A stretch of 64,000 nt of DNA, from NCBI GenBank assembly GCA_019694675.1, contig JAIBBK010000013.1, positions 1 to 64,000 of the forward strand, in the 5' to 3' direction. The position numbers and the translations under genes are program-made. Under the pieces are notes generated by a model. It did no database searches, was not told where the DNA came from, and was given only the letters and a program-made list of their open reading frames with translations. This document shows, in pieces, positions 8,593 through 17,398 of this stretch; within the stretch, counting starts at the first letter, position 1, and the number at the start of each line of letters is the position of its first letter. This stretch comes from Ignavibacteria bacterium (GTDB taxonomy: Bacteria; Bacteroidota; Ignavibacteria; Tepidaquicellales; Tepidaquicellaceae).

Positions 8593-9666
8593 ATGAAAAC
8601 AATAAGCGCGATCCTCGTTGCACTGTTGTTGTTACTGAACGGCAATGCAACATTTGCACAGGATACTCAGGATGACGGGTCACTGTTTTACGATTCTCAT
8701 TTGCATCTGACCAACTACATCCAGAAGGGTCCGTCCATCAGGGACTTCATGAAAGTAATGGGCGACAAAGTCGGAAGATCAACATTGTTTGGAATTCCGC
8801 TTCAGCAACAATGGTCATGGATGAATTCCGGTGAAGATGCGCCCAAATACTACCTCGACTCGGATGCACCTCTTTACTATTATTCATTCACAGATGCGTA
8901 CATAGCCGAACAGTTCAACGAACTGACGGAAGACGAGAAGAAGCGGTTTGAACCGATGATAACGGGATTCAATCCTGCGGACATGTACGCCTTTGATCAC
9001 ATTAAGAGAGTGCTTCTCACATTTCCGGGAGTGTTCTCGGGAATCGGTGAATTCACCATTCACAAGGAATTTGTTTCATCCAAGGTTGCGGGTGAGGTTG
9101 CAAGCCTCAGAAATCCGGCGCTTGATACTGTCTTTTCAACTGCAGGAGAGATAGGACTTGTTGTTATTCTTCATAACGATATCAACAAACCTTATCCGAA
9201 AACCTATACTCAGAATTATCTCAAGGATGTATGGGATCTCTTCCGGAGACATCCGGAGACTACCATCATTTGGGCACACTGCGGACTGGGACGTGTCGTT
9301 GCTCCGGTCAAAGATCAGGTTGTGTTCATGGAAGATATGCTGGACGATCCTTCACTGAGCCATGTTCATTTCGACATATCATGGGACGAAGTTGCCAAAT
9401 ACATAGTATCAAGCGACGAGGCAGTGAAGAAAGTTGCTGAGCTGATGAACAGGCATCCTGACAGATTTCTCTTCGGTACGGATGAAGTTGGACCGACCGA
9501 TCAGGAAAAGTACATGAAAGTTTACAACATGTATGAACCCTTGTGGAAGGCACTCACTCCGGAGACAAGCGAGAAAGTAAGGAAGGGAAATTTCGCAAGG
9601 TTGTTTGACGAGGCAAAGCCGAAGATCAGGGCATGGGAGGAAGCCAATAAGGGCAAGTTATTTTAA
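8593..9666 (+). CDS. Exported amidohydrolase-family protein
   Basis: 357 residues with a signal peptide (1-22, ending TFAQ). The rest fits the amidohydrolase-2 TIM-barrel family. Metal-binding candidates appear in order: the H-x-H pair in YDSHLHL (His36, His38), the Glu in GIGEFTIHKE, His in VVILHNDIN, His in WAHCGLGR and Asp in LFGTDEVGPT. The reaction is probably hydrolysis or decarboxylation of a small cyclic or amide substrate in the periplasm; the substrate cannot be read. It sits 10 bases after the porin gene and is closed by a strong terminator, so the two form an uptake-and-cleave unit. Confidence 0.85.
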   Translation: MKTISAILVALLLLLNGNATFAQDTQDDGSLFYDSHLHLTNYIQKGPSIRDFMKVMGDKVGRSTLFGIPLQQQWSWMNSGEDAPKYYLDSDAPLYYYSFTDAYIAEQFNELTEDEKKRFEPMITGFNPADMYAFDHIKRVLLTFPGVFSGIGEFTIHKEFVSSKVAGEVASLRNPALDTVFSTAGEIGLVVILHNDINKPYPKTYTQNYLKDVWDLFRRHPETTIIWAHCGLGRVVAPVKDQVVFMEDMLDDPSLSHVHFDISWDEVAKYIVSSDEAVKKVAELMNRHPDRFLFGTDEVGPTDQEKYMKVYNMYEPLWKALTPETSEKVRKGNFARLFDEAKPKIRAWEEANKGKLF

Positions 9667-9694
9667 CATCGGACAAACAGGATCTGAATTGAAG

Positions 9695-9728
9695 GCGCGG
9701 GGATCACTTGACCCCGCGCTTTTTTTTT
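9695..9728 (+). terminator. Rho-independent terminator after the amidohydrolase gene
   Basis: Arms GCGCGGGG (9695-9702) and CCCCGCGC (9712-9719) are followed by nine or more T. It ends the cluster that starts at 4874. Confidence 0.9.
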
Positions 9729-9775
9729 ACCCGCTAAGAGCCGGGAGTTACATATACACTTGCATCAGAATTACC

Positions 9776-9783
9776 TATTTTTG
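9776..9783 (+). promoter_or_regulatory. Candidate -7 element (TATTTTTG) of the second porin
   Basis: An exact TAnnTTTG match continued by CAG, 35 bases before the ATG at 9819 and just after the terminator, where a new promoter is needed. No good TTG lies at the expected distance upstream. Confidence 0.4.
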
Positions 9784-9818
9784 CAGACGTTCCTTTCCAA
9801 ACATCATAACAACCAAAC

Positions 9819-11180
9819 ATGAAAAAAGCCATTCTACCGATTTCATTTTTGACCACCCTAATGTTGTTCTGTTTTCAATTCTATGCAAATGCACAATCTG
9901 TCGGCAATACTTCGGGTTTCCATTCCGGAAAACTCAACTTTAGCAAGAGCACCGAAGTTAGTTCTGACACATCCAGGTCATTTGGCACATATACTCCCGG
10001 TGCCGGATTCACCGTTGCAGATACAAAAATGGGAAGTATGAATATCAGGATCTTTTCTTACATCAGATATCTTAATCAAAAGGGGCTCGAAGCAGAATAT
10101 GTGGACAGCTTTGGAGACACAGCTACGGTTAAGAGAAGAAATGATATTCAGCTTAATAAGGTGACCATCAATTTCCAGGGCTGGTTACTTGATGAAAAGT
10201 TCCGGTACCTGTTTTATGCATGGACAAACAATACGGCACAGGGACAGGTATCACAGGTTGTTATTGCCGGCAGTCTTAGCTACAAATTCAATGATTATAT
10301 AAAGCTGAGTGGCGGTGTAGGCTCCCTCCCGGGCACGCGATCTACCGAAGGCACTTTTCCGTTTTGGGTAGTGAACGACAACAGGCTGATCGCGGATGAG
10401 TTCTTCAGGCCATCATACACAATGGGTTTTTGGATAGACGGAATGATTGCAAAAGGTCTGATGTATCAGGGAATGATCGGAAACAATCTGAGCCAGCTCG
10501 GTATAGATGCGGGACAGCTTGACGATGACCTGAGTACTGTTTCTGTGGCGTTGAAATGGTTTCCCACAACGGGTGAGTTCGGAAGGAACAGCAGTTACGG
10601 TGATTTCGAGAACCATCAGAAAGTAGCGACAAGGCTGGCAGGTCACTTTACGATAAGTAATGAGGACAGGCAGAGCCAGCCGAATTCCGATGCATTTGAC
10701 AACACGCAGATACGTCTCTCGGACGGTTCTGTCATATTCAAACCGGGATTATTCGGCCCGGGAGTCAATATAAAGAAAGTGCAGTACCGTATGACAAATT
10801 TCGACATTGGCATGAAGTACAAGGGTTTCTCACTGGATGCGGGATATTTTTACAGATGGCTGGATAAGTTCGGCGGTGACAATCTCGGCTCGCTTGGGTT
10901 CACCGAACTTACTGATGACGGATTCCTCCTTCTTTCATCTTATATGGTAGTCCCTCAGTTCTTTCAGATTTACGGCGGCTATTCAAAGATCTTCGGCAAC
11001 TACGGCAATCCCTGGGGAGCAAGAGGCGGCATAAACATTCATCCCTGGAAAGACGAAGTCGCAAGGATAAATCTTGAATATCTTTATCTTGACAAGAGTC
11101 CCGTCGGCGGATTGTCTCTGCCGTATCCGGTCGGCGCAAAAGGGAGCATCGTGCACCTTGATTTTCTTGTCAATTTCTGA
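9819..11180 (+). CDS. Outer-membrane porin (paralogue of the 7257 gene)
   Basis: 453 residues with a signal peptide ending FYANAQ. The same barrel family as the gene at 7257, with the same order of motifs: TPGAGFTVADTKMGSMNI, VTINFQGWLLDEKFRY, NNLSQLG, WFPTTGEFGRNSS followed by DFENHQKVATRLA, and DNTQIRLSDG. It has its own candidate promoter and is separated by a terminator from the glutaminase-amidohydrolase cluster, so it may be expressed under other conditions. Substrate unknown; the family resembles phosphate-selective porins. Confidence 0.82.
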   Translation: MKKAILPISFLTTLMLFCFQFYANAQSVGNTSGFHSGKLNFSKSTEVSSDTSRSFGTYTPGAGFTVADTKMGSMNIRIFSYIRYLNQKGLEAEYVDSFGDTATVKRRNDIQLNKVTINFQGWLLDEKFRYLFYAWTNNTAQGQVSQVVIAGSLSYKFNDYIKLSGGVGSLPGTRSTEGTFPFWVVNDNRLIADEFFRPSYTMGFWIDGMIAKGLMYQGMIGNNLSQLGIDAGQLDDDLSTVSVALKWFPTTGEFGRNSSYGDFENHQKVATRLAGHFTISNEDRQSQPNSDAFDNTQIRLSDGSVIFKPGLFGPGVNIKKVQYRMTNFDIGMKYKGFSLDAGYFYRWLDKFGGDNLGSLGFTELTDDGFLLLSSYMVVPQFFQIYGGYSKIFGNYGNPWGARGGINIHPWKDEVARINLEYLYLDKSPVGGLSLPYPVGAKGSIVHLDFLVNF

Positions 11181-11198
11181 TCCCTGACAATTCGGAAT

Positions 11199-11227
11199 GA
11201 TCCGGCTTTGAATTTCAACGCCGGATC
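11199..11227. terminator. Hairpin between convergent genes, possible bidirectional terminator
   Basis: GATCCGGC (11199-11206) and GCCGGATC (11220-11227) flank a 13-base loop. It lies between the stops of the porin (+) and the small barrel gene (-). No strong T-tract follows on either strand. Confidence 0.45.
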
Positions 11228-11245
11228 TCCTCCGTCTGACTTCTT

Positions 11246-11830
11246 TTATAATCCTGCGACTATGCTCACTTCGAAGAACGGCTGAAAATCACTGAACGGA
11301 GAGTCCTGATCATTAAGCACATCCACTTTCACACCCGCATTAAGAAATACATCACGCGACAGTTCTTTAGTATATCCTGCACCGAGAAAGAGGAAGTTTA
11401 CATCACGCGAGATCTTCCCCTGTGTGGTCTCGGTGTTATATTTCTGGTAAGAGTACTCGCTCATCAGGTAGAATTCCTTTGCGGGATTGTATTGAAAGTA
11501 TGCCCCTCCACCGAATGAATTGTCGGTTGCCGTAACTTCCTCCTGAGATGATGTGACCTGTTTATCCCAAGACATACGGTAGGTCGCATTCACACCTGCT
11601 GAAAAGCTCCTTGACAGTCTGTATCCGATCAGGGCAGACAACCGGAGTTCCGTGAAATCTCCGAATGTCATTCCTGCCACGCCTCCGAGCAAAAACTGCT
11701 TGTACTTGGCCGGTGCAGTTGCCGAACTTTCTTCATTGTCGGCAAGCAATTCCGGCTTTGGCTGCGCAATGGCTCCGCAACAGCCTGCCAGTAAGAATAT
11801 TGATAGAAACAGAATCTGTTTTGTATTCAT
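11246..11830 (-). CDS. Small outer-membrane beta-barrel protein
   Basis: 194 residues. It starts with a signal peptide; the stretch LLAGCCGAIAQ holds two Cys that might allow lipoprotein processing, but AIAQ looks like a signal peptidase I site. The mature part shows about eight amphipathic beta strands (for example LSALIGYRLSRSFSAGVNATY, written here only as a pattern of alternating residues between 66 and 86), typical of an OmpA-like or OMP_b-brl barrel. No peptidoglycan-binding domain is present. It follows the DUF389 gene by 44 bases in the same direction. Function unknown. Confidence 0.75.
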   Translation of the reverse strand: MNTKQILFLSIFLLAGCCGAIAQPKPELLADNEESSATAPAKYKQFLLGGVAGMTFGDFTELRLSALIGYRLSRSFSAGVNATYRMSWDKQVTSSQEEVTATDNSFGGGAYFQYNPAKEFYLMSEYSYQKYNTETTQGKISRDVNFLFLGAGYTKELSRDVFLNAGVKVDVLNDQDSPFSDFQPFFEVSIVAGL

Positions 11831-11874
11831 TTGATTATTTTGATTTAGGAGTGACGGTTATTTTATGAACTGGA

Positions 11875-13284
11875 TCATTTGAAATTTTCAGTCTTCTCAA
11901 CAAAGCCAACTTCGATCGAATCATGACCTAATCTCGTCTTCAGCCATTCAACAAGCCTTTTTCTGTCTGCATTCTTTATCTCGGCCGAGGTTTCAAGCAT
12001 CACCTTAAGACTCTTAGCCGTATCTTCACCTGTCCCGGACCTTATCATGCCGAGCGTTATGTAACTGACTTCCGGGAAGTTGACTCTTGCTTCTTTAAGC
12101 ACCTGAGCAGAAAGCGCCTCAAGCTGACGGACACTGTCCAGACTGAGAATCAGCTCATTGATAACGAAGTCCTTTGCTCCGACTGCGCTTTTCAGCTCTT
12201 CTATCTGGCCCTCTATCTTCTTCCTTTCTATCACTGAAAGCCCTTGTCTAATCTGAAGCTCAGCGTTATTCAGTCCTGTGGAAAGCATCCTCAGATTCAG
12301 GGAATCCTTTTGCTCCGGGCTTACACCCCTTCCGCCGTAAGTAAGCATGATCCTGTTGCTTTTGGGGTCAATTTCTTTTCCAAAAAGATAATTGCCCTCA
12401 ATTGACGTCATTTCATTTACAAAGCGGGTCGCTCTGTTCTGAAAATCCATTTCCTGCCTGAACTTGTATGCAAAATAAACGCTGGGGATCAAAGTTGAAA
12501 ACACTATTATGTTGACAAGCCTTCTTGCCCTGCGTTCTGCAACCTTGGTACTGACTTCCTTCTGCGGGAACTTAAGAAGCTTGACTGTCACAAATGTAGC
12601 CCAGGCAATGAACACAGTATTGATGAAGAACAGGTAGAATGCTCCAAAGAAGAATGCGGCATCCCAGTTCGCAAGCCCGAATCCTGCCGTGCAGAGGGGT
12701 GGCATAAGAGCAGTTGCAATAGCGACCCCGGGGATCACATTCCCTTTCTGCTTGCTCGAAAGCGCGAGTATTCCCGCAAGTCCGCCAAAGAAGGCAATGA
12801 GCACATCATACATAGTGGGCGAAGTCCTCGAAAGCAACTCTGACTGCACTGTGTTTATTGGAGAGATCAGGAAATACAGGGTTGATGCCGCAAGGCTGAC
12901 CAGCACGGCAAACATGAAATTGTAAAATGACTTCTTCAGCAATGAAAGATTGCTTATTCCCAGCGCAAGCCCCATTCCCATTATGGGTCCCATCAGCGGT
13001 GAGATCAGCATCGCGCCTATGATCACTGCTGTTGAGTTCATGTTAAGACCGAGCGAGGCAATGAAGATCGCAAAGACGAGTATCCAGAGATTTGTTCCCC
13101 TGAATGCCGCGCCTTTGTCAATATTCTTTATTACTTCCTCAACCGGTTCACGTTCGCCGAAAAGCCTGAATGCGGCGAGGGTTCTGTTGACTAACTTATT
13201 GTTGATTTGGCTTAACTGTTTATGAGAATTGCGGTCAAAATAACTATATAGAAGTAGGTTTTCCACTTCAATCAATTCCGTCAC
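11875..13284 (-). CDS. DUF389 family integral membrane protein
   Basis: 469 residues, GTG start. Residues of about 60-260 hold five or six membrane segments with the DUF389 (TIGR00341-like) signature: NSTAVIIGAMLISPLMGPIMGMGLALG, best seen as the motif IGAMLISPLMGPI, and later GVAIATALMPPLCTAGFGLA. The C-terminal ~180 residues are soluble and helical. The biochemical role of DUF389 proteins is unknown. The N-terminal ~60 residues before the first membrane helix are charged and cytoplasmic-looking. No in-frame ATG precedes the membrane domain, so GTG is favoured. Confidence 0.85.
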   Translation of the reverse strand: MTELIEVENLLLYSYFDRNSHKQLSQINNKLVNRTLAAFRLFGEREPVEEVIKNIDKGAAFRGTNLWILVFAIFIASLGLNMNSTAVIIGAMLISPLMGPIMGMGLALGISNLSLLKKSFYNFMFAVLVSLAASTLYFLISPINTVQSELLSRTSPTMYDVLIAFFGGLAGILALSSKQKGNVIPGVAIATALMPPLCTAGFGLANWDAAFFFGAFYLFFINTVFIAWATFVTVKLLKFPQKEVSTKVAERRARRLVNIIVFSTLIPSVYFAYKFRQEMDFQNRATRFVNEMTSIEGNYLFGKEIDPKSNRIMLTYGGRGVSPEQKDSLNLRMLSTGLNNAELQIRQGLSVIERKKIEGQIEELKSAVGAKDFVINELILSLDSVRQLEALSAQVLKEARVNFPEVSYITLGMIRSGTGEDTAKSLKVMLETSAEIKNADRKRLVEWLKTRLGHDSIEVGFVEKTENFK

Positions 13285-13337
13285 TAAATCTTCCGCAACA
13301 CTTAGCTAAGCCGGGTGAAGAGTTGCAGTGCAGAGAA

Positions 13338-13367
13338 CACGCGCCCGAGATTATTCTCAGGCGCGTG
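13338..13367 (-). terminator. Strong hairpin after the secreted dockerin-module gene
   Basis: CACGCGCCCGAGA (13338-13350) pairs with TCTCAGGCGCGTG (13355-13367) with one mismatch and a four-base loop. It lies 34 bases past the stop of the 13401 gene. T-tract is absent, so it may work as a processing or factor-dependent end. Confidence 0.5.
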
Positions 13368-13400
13368 ATTCGTCAATATATAGAGTCTGATCAGTAAGTG

Positions 13401-15386
13401 TTACGGCCTTATCAATCCGACAAAGTTACTGACATTGTTGTCTGCAACAGAGGCATCGGAAGCGTCCACAAATCTGTCACCGTTGAGATCTGTATTCAGA
13501 TAACCTGAAGCAAAAATATTGGAAGCATTGTCTATCTGAGAAAGATCGGTGGCATCAATGCTACCGTCCTGATTTACATCACCCGAAAAGACAGAGAATA
13601 CGACCGGAGCATTATCTGTCTGAATGAGATTGTTTCCGTATGCCGCACCGGATGAATTCGTCATATCATACGAAGTTACCGGATTCTCTATCGTTACCGG
13701 CCAGTATGACCATGTCTCGAGTGAGTTCCGGTGCCTGACGATCAAATAGCAGTATGTGTCCGGCAGATTGCTGAAGCTGAAGGTACAGTTAAGCGTTGCC
13801 GAGTCTATGACTGCTTTTCCCGAATCAACTGTTTCTGTGACATCCTCATATCTCCTGAGATAGATTCTGACAGTGTCCCTGACATTCAGTTTGTTTGAGA
13901 CAGGATTGTATAAACCCTGAAGACTGAGCTTGAGATTAATTATTTTGTTGCCTTCGTAATCTGAATAGGCGTTAGTCAGACTGTCCTGAGTGACAGAACA
14001 TCCGGCATATAAAATATTTATCAGATTCTTCTGTGAGCCCGTTCTTATTGATCCCACCGGCTGAGTTTTCCCCGATGCCTTTTGGCTGTTTGTTTTATAA
14101 GTGAAGATCACACTTGATGAGACAGCGATCTTTATAACATTCAGTGAATCGCCTCCGGAGGTCATACAAATTGCAGAGAAAGGATTCAGTCCTTCACCGG
14201 CCGCCACTACATGAGTAAAGACCGAAAAACTGCTGGATATGTTCTGCAGGAAAATCAGGAGCTGCCAGTCATTTGAGTATCTGGAAAAGAACGGCATATT
14301 GTTATGGCTGAAAGTTACTACCATTTCCTGTACAGGGCTTGTTTGCTGGATCGCCAGGCATGGCTTTCTGAAAATCTTCTCACCGTTAATGATGGTCCTG
14401 ACAGCCTTAAGCGTAAATGAAGTTGAAGGTGTAAAGGAAGTCCTAAGCAGATATATGCCGACTTCGTTTTCTGAAGTTCTCCTTTCAACAGCAATGTAAA
14501 CTGAATCAGAAATCCCTTCTTTGTAGTCTGCGCTCGGAAAGTAATCCGCAGTGCCGGTTGTAAGTATAGAGTTTGTCCACGTCGAACCCCAGTTGATCGT
14601 TCTGAAATACCTTGTCCTGGTTATGCCTGCAAATGCAGGCGTGTTATCGCTCTCGGTGAACACAACTCCGAAATATGTTGCCCCTGCATAGAAAGCCCCG
14701 TCGCTCAGTGCGCTGACATGGCAGAACTTCTTGCCGGCGGGCGGAACTGCTATCTGTGCATTTGTAGGAGCTGTACCGTTGCTTCTTACAGAAAAGTAAT
14801 TCACTGTTGCGTTTGAGAGGTTTGAAACTGAACTCAAAGTGAAGAATACAATTATTCTTGTTGAGTCGGCTTTTGAGTTATCCCTGGATTCAACAAGCAT
14901 TGATAAGCTTCCCACATAACTTGAGTACTGGTACCCGATGATATAATTCCATGTGCTGCCGTTATCGGTCGATTTCCTGACAGTAATGACATTCGGGTAG
15001 GTTGGCGAATTCTGAAGCCAGCAGACTGCCGAGTACAGCACACCGTCTTCCCCGACTTTGATGTCCATCGTCTTGCCGCTGTCTATGGAAGGCTTGATAA
15101 GCCCTGACTGTACGATCTTGTCCGACGAATGCCAGTCTCTTTCTGTATCTTCGGATATCTCCATTCCCGGAACGGCCGGAAGGTCCCCGGTTTCTGTATC
15201 ATCCGGAATCAGTCCGCTGATCTGAAGTTCAATTGCGCCGGCAAGGGAGGTGTTGCCGCTCTCCGCCGCCGACTTGTGCATTTTCTCAAGCTCCGCCTGA
15301 GAATTATTGTCCGGGCTGTAGTTCTGGGCAAACACCGGGAAAGCAAGCAGAGTGAAGATGGCAATGACCATTGATGTTCTTTTCAT
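13401..15386 (-). CDS. Secreted beta-propeller-like protein with C-terminal dockerin-type module
   Basis: 661 residues with a Sec signal peptide (ending FPVFAQ). Residues ~105-440 carry weak Asp-box (BNR) features such as RKSTDNGSTWNYI and RTINWGSTWTNS, so a sialidase-like propeller is likely; no sialidase active site is evident. Residues 483-661 form a module shared at equal length with the chitinase at 21725: a beta-sandwich with LQGLYNP and RHRNSLETWS, then two dockerin-like calcium loops, GDVNQDGSIDATDL and TDLNGDRFVDASDA, ending NNVSNFVGLIRP. It shares its upstream region with the divergent 15540 gene. The module probably tethers or sorts the protein; no T9SS motif is present. Confidence 0.78.
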   Translation of the reverse strand: MKRTSMVIAIFTLLAFPVFAQNYSPDNNSQAELEKMHKSAAESGNTSLAGAIELQISGLIPDDTETGDLPAVPGMEISEDTERDWHSSDKIVQSGLIKPSIDSGKTMDIKVGEDGVLYSAVCWLQNSPTYPNVITVRKSTDNGSTWNYIIGYQYSSYVGSLSMLVESRDNSKADSTRIIVFFTLSSVSNLSNATVNYFSVRSNGTAPTNAQIAVPPAGKKFCHVSALSDGAFYAGATYFGVVFTESDNTPAFAGITRTRYFRTINWGSTWTNSILTTGTADYFPSADYKEGISDSVYIAVERRTSENEVGIYLLRTSFTPSTSFTLKAVRTIINGEKIFRKPCLAIQQTSPVQEMVVTFSHNNMPFFSRYSNDWQLLIFLQNISSSFSVFTHVVAAGEGLNPFSAICMTSGGDSLNVIKIAVSSSVIFTYKTNSQKASGKTQPVGSIRTGSQKNLINILYAGCSVTQDSLTNAYSDYEGNKIINLKLSLQGLYNPVSNKLNVRDTVRIYLRRYEDVTETVDSGKAVIDSATLNCTFSFSNLPDTYCYLIVRHRNSLETWSYWPVTIENPVTSYDMTNSSGAAYGNNLIQTDNAPVVFSVFSGDVNQDGSIDATDLSQIDNASNIFASGYLNTDLNGDRFVDASDASVADNNVSNFVGLIRP

Positions 15387-15413
15387 GTTGATTTGATTTG
15401 GTTTTAGATTCTT

Positions 15414-15442
15414 TTGTTAAATTCTGCACAAAATTATCTTTG
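15414..15442 (+). promoter_or_regulatory. Candidate promoter for the 15540 gene
   Basis: TTG (15414-15416), 18 bases, TATCTTTG (15435-15442): a full match to the Bacteroidetes pattern. It overlaps the -7 element of the divergent gene by two bases. Confidence 0.5.
15429..15436 (-). promoter_or_regulatory. Candidate -7 element of the secreted dockerin-module gene
   Basis: On the minus strand TAATTTTG is followed by TGCAG, 42 bases before the ATG at 15386. It is an exact TAnnTTTG match with no clear TTG upstream. Confidence 0.45.
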
Positions 15443-15539
15443 TCCGGTGGTGATATTAAATAAATTATCATTTGAACCTTGACAGGTGTGAGTTTCACTT
15501 TCATGACATTTTACTTATTTTTTGCAAATTTTTTGAGAA

Positions 15540-17036
15540 ATGGCCGGAATTAACCTTGACAGCTTAGGCTCGGAAACTCAGGAGAGAAATTATCTTTACA
15601 AGGTACTTTCAACATTCTCCGATGAAGAATGGGTGGAATTTGAGAAGTTTGCCGCATCGCCGTATTTCAACAGAGGAAGGAATTTCGGAGTGCTTATGAA
15701 AATACTGAAAAAGCACAGGCCCGGATTCGAATCTCCGGAACTCAGAAAGAGAGATCTTTACAGGAGGCTCTATCCGGGCAAGGCTTACAAAGAAAGTGTG
15801 ATGTATTCGACTTTTTCAAGACTGGGAAATCTGGCGGAGGATTTCATGATCCAGAAAGAATATGAGAAGGACGAAAAACTAAACAGGGATTGGGCAAGAA
15901 TGACAGCATATGCAAGAAGGAACCTCCCGAGGAAGGGACCTGCACTGATAAAGAAATTGTCAGACCGGTTGAATTCGGGGAAGATAACTGTACGCCACTA
16001 TTTTGATGCAAAGGAAGTTGCCAAAGAGGTTGCTTCATATTTCTATCTTTTCGATCAGAGACATAAACTCCCTGAGAACATACACGAAGTGCTGAAGAAT
16101 TCGCTCTACTGGCATGTCACGGAATCTTCCATGTTCCTCAACTCTCTGTTCTCTCAGAAGACGTTTGACAAGGCCGAATATGATGCAAGTCTGTATAAGG
16201 AACTGAGGGAATGCTTCGATTTCGAGAAGTTCCTCGGCATTCTGAAAGTGAAAGATAAGAAAAACTATACCCTGATGCTGATACAGTATCTCAATGTAGA
16301 AGCAAACCTGCATCCGCTCAGAGATGAACCTTACTTTGCGCTGAAGGAACTTGTTTTCAGCGGCCTGGCATCATTTGACCGGGACTTTAAGGAGTACTTG
16401 CTTGACCGGCTGGCGGAACTGTGCTCGCTCAGAGTATTGGCGGGCAACTCCAAGTTCAATAAGGAAGTATTCGAAATAAGGAAGAAGCTCGTTGAAGAAG
16501 ATCTTTACTCTGACGGTGAGAACAGGACCATCAGACTCAGCAAGTTCCGAACTACTTTCATTGAAGCACTGAACCTCAGGGAAATTGAATGGGCTGAGAT
16601 GTTCTTCAGAAGATACATCCACAAGCTGAATCCGGCCGTTATGGAAGATGTGAGACTATACTGCGAAGCACGATTATGCTATGAAAGAAACGACCCCGAC
16701 AGGGCCATTGAACTTGCGGTAAAGGCAAACATTGATCAGGTCTTTTTCAAACTCGACCTCAAGAACCTGCTTGCAAAAGCTTATTATGATACTTCTTCCG
16801 TCGAATCACTCTATTCACTGCTCAGCACCTATTACCAGTTCATAAGAAATTCCGGCAAGAGCAAGGAGAATTTTTTCAAACGGCATGCAAACTTTGTGAA
16901 GTATATGAAGAAACTTGCGGCAGTCCGATTCGGAGTCAATAACTCAGAAGACGTTGGCCTGCTTCTGAAAGAACTTGCCAAAGCGAATGTCAGTGCAAAG
17001 TCGTGGCTGATCGACAGGTTCAGGCAGTTGAAATGA
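15540..17036 (+). CDS. Uncharacterised ~500-residue helical protein, family member A
   Basis: 498 residues, no signal peptide, no membrane segment, rich in charged helices. It belongs to a family with three divergent members in this window (also 23516 and 62190). Shared features: an N-terminal motif of the type LSTFSDEEWVEFEKFAASP then YFNRG, followed by HRP-x-F, a YPG-x-x-Y turn and a second helical part; a TPR-like C-terminal half (ARLCYERNDPDRAIELAVKA); and a final SWLIDRFRQLK. I know no function for it. It is divergent from the dockerin-module protein, with overlapping promoter elements, hinting at coregulation. A scaffold or regulator role is a guess. Confidence 0.8.
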   Translation: MAGINLDSLGSETQERNYLYKVLSTFSDEEWVEFEKFAASPYFNRGRNFGVLMKILKKHRPGFESPELRKRDLYRRLYPGKAYKESVMYSTFSRLGNLAEDFMIQKEYEKDEKLNRDWARMTAYARRNLPRKGPALIKKLSDRLNSGKITVRHYFDAKEVAKEVASYFYLFDQRHKLPENIHEVLKNSLYWHVTESSMFLNSLFSQKTFDKAEYDASLYKELRECFDFEKFLGILKVKDKKNYTLMLIQYLNVEANLHPLRDEPYFALKELVFSGLASFDRDFKEYLLDRLAELCSLRVLAGNSKFNKEVFEIRKKLVEEDLYSDGENRTIRLSKFRTTFIEALNLREIEWAEMFFRRYIHKLNPAVMEDVRLYCEARLCYERNDPDRAIELAVKANIDQVFFKLDLKNLLAKAYYDTSSVESLYSLLSTYYQFIRNSGKSKENFFKRHANFVKYMKKLAAVRFGVNNSEDVGLLLKELAKANVSAKSWLIDRFRQLK

Positions 17037-17398
17037 ACTTCCTGTTAAGCCATTTGTCCTTCATCCGCAGAGACTCTTGTGATGAACCTGCTGAACCGAA
17101 AGAAAAGCAGACTGACATTCAATCCCAACCGGCATGGAGAAGAGTTATGAAGGTGATTTTCTTAAGTAAAACCAGTTCCAAATACAACTGACATTCAACC
17201 CGTTCATTGCCTAAGAACTGAATGAGGTAGTTGACAAGTTTTTTTGATGGATGTCTTTGCAGAGAAAGTCAGACAGAAGGTCAGCAGAAAGAATGACACT
17301 GCGAATTCATGAGAAACATGGCGTGGAGTCAGCGGGAATTCCGGCATACGCTTAACAGTCAGGTTTCCGCTAACGGAATGTACTGCAAATAATTGTTC
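17037..17398. other. Intergenic region without recognised feature
   Basis: 362 bases between the convergent 15540 and 17399 genes. ACTGACATTCAA occurs twice (around 17110 and 17187) in short repeats. No hairpin with a T-tract, no RNA gene and no convincing reading frame were seen. Confidence 0.5.
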
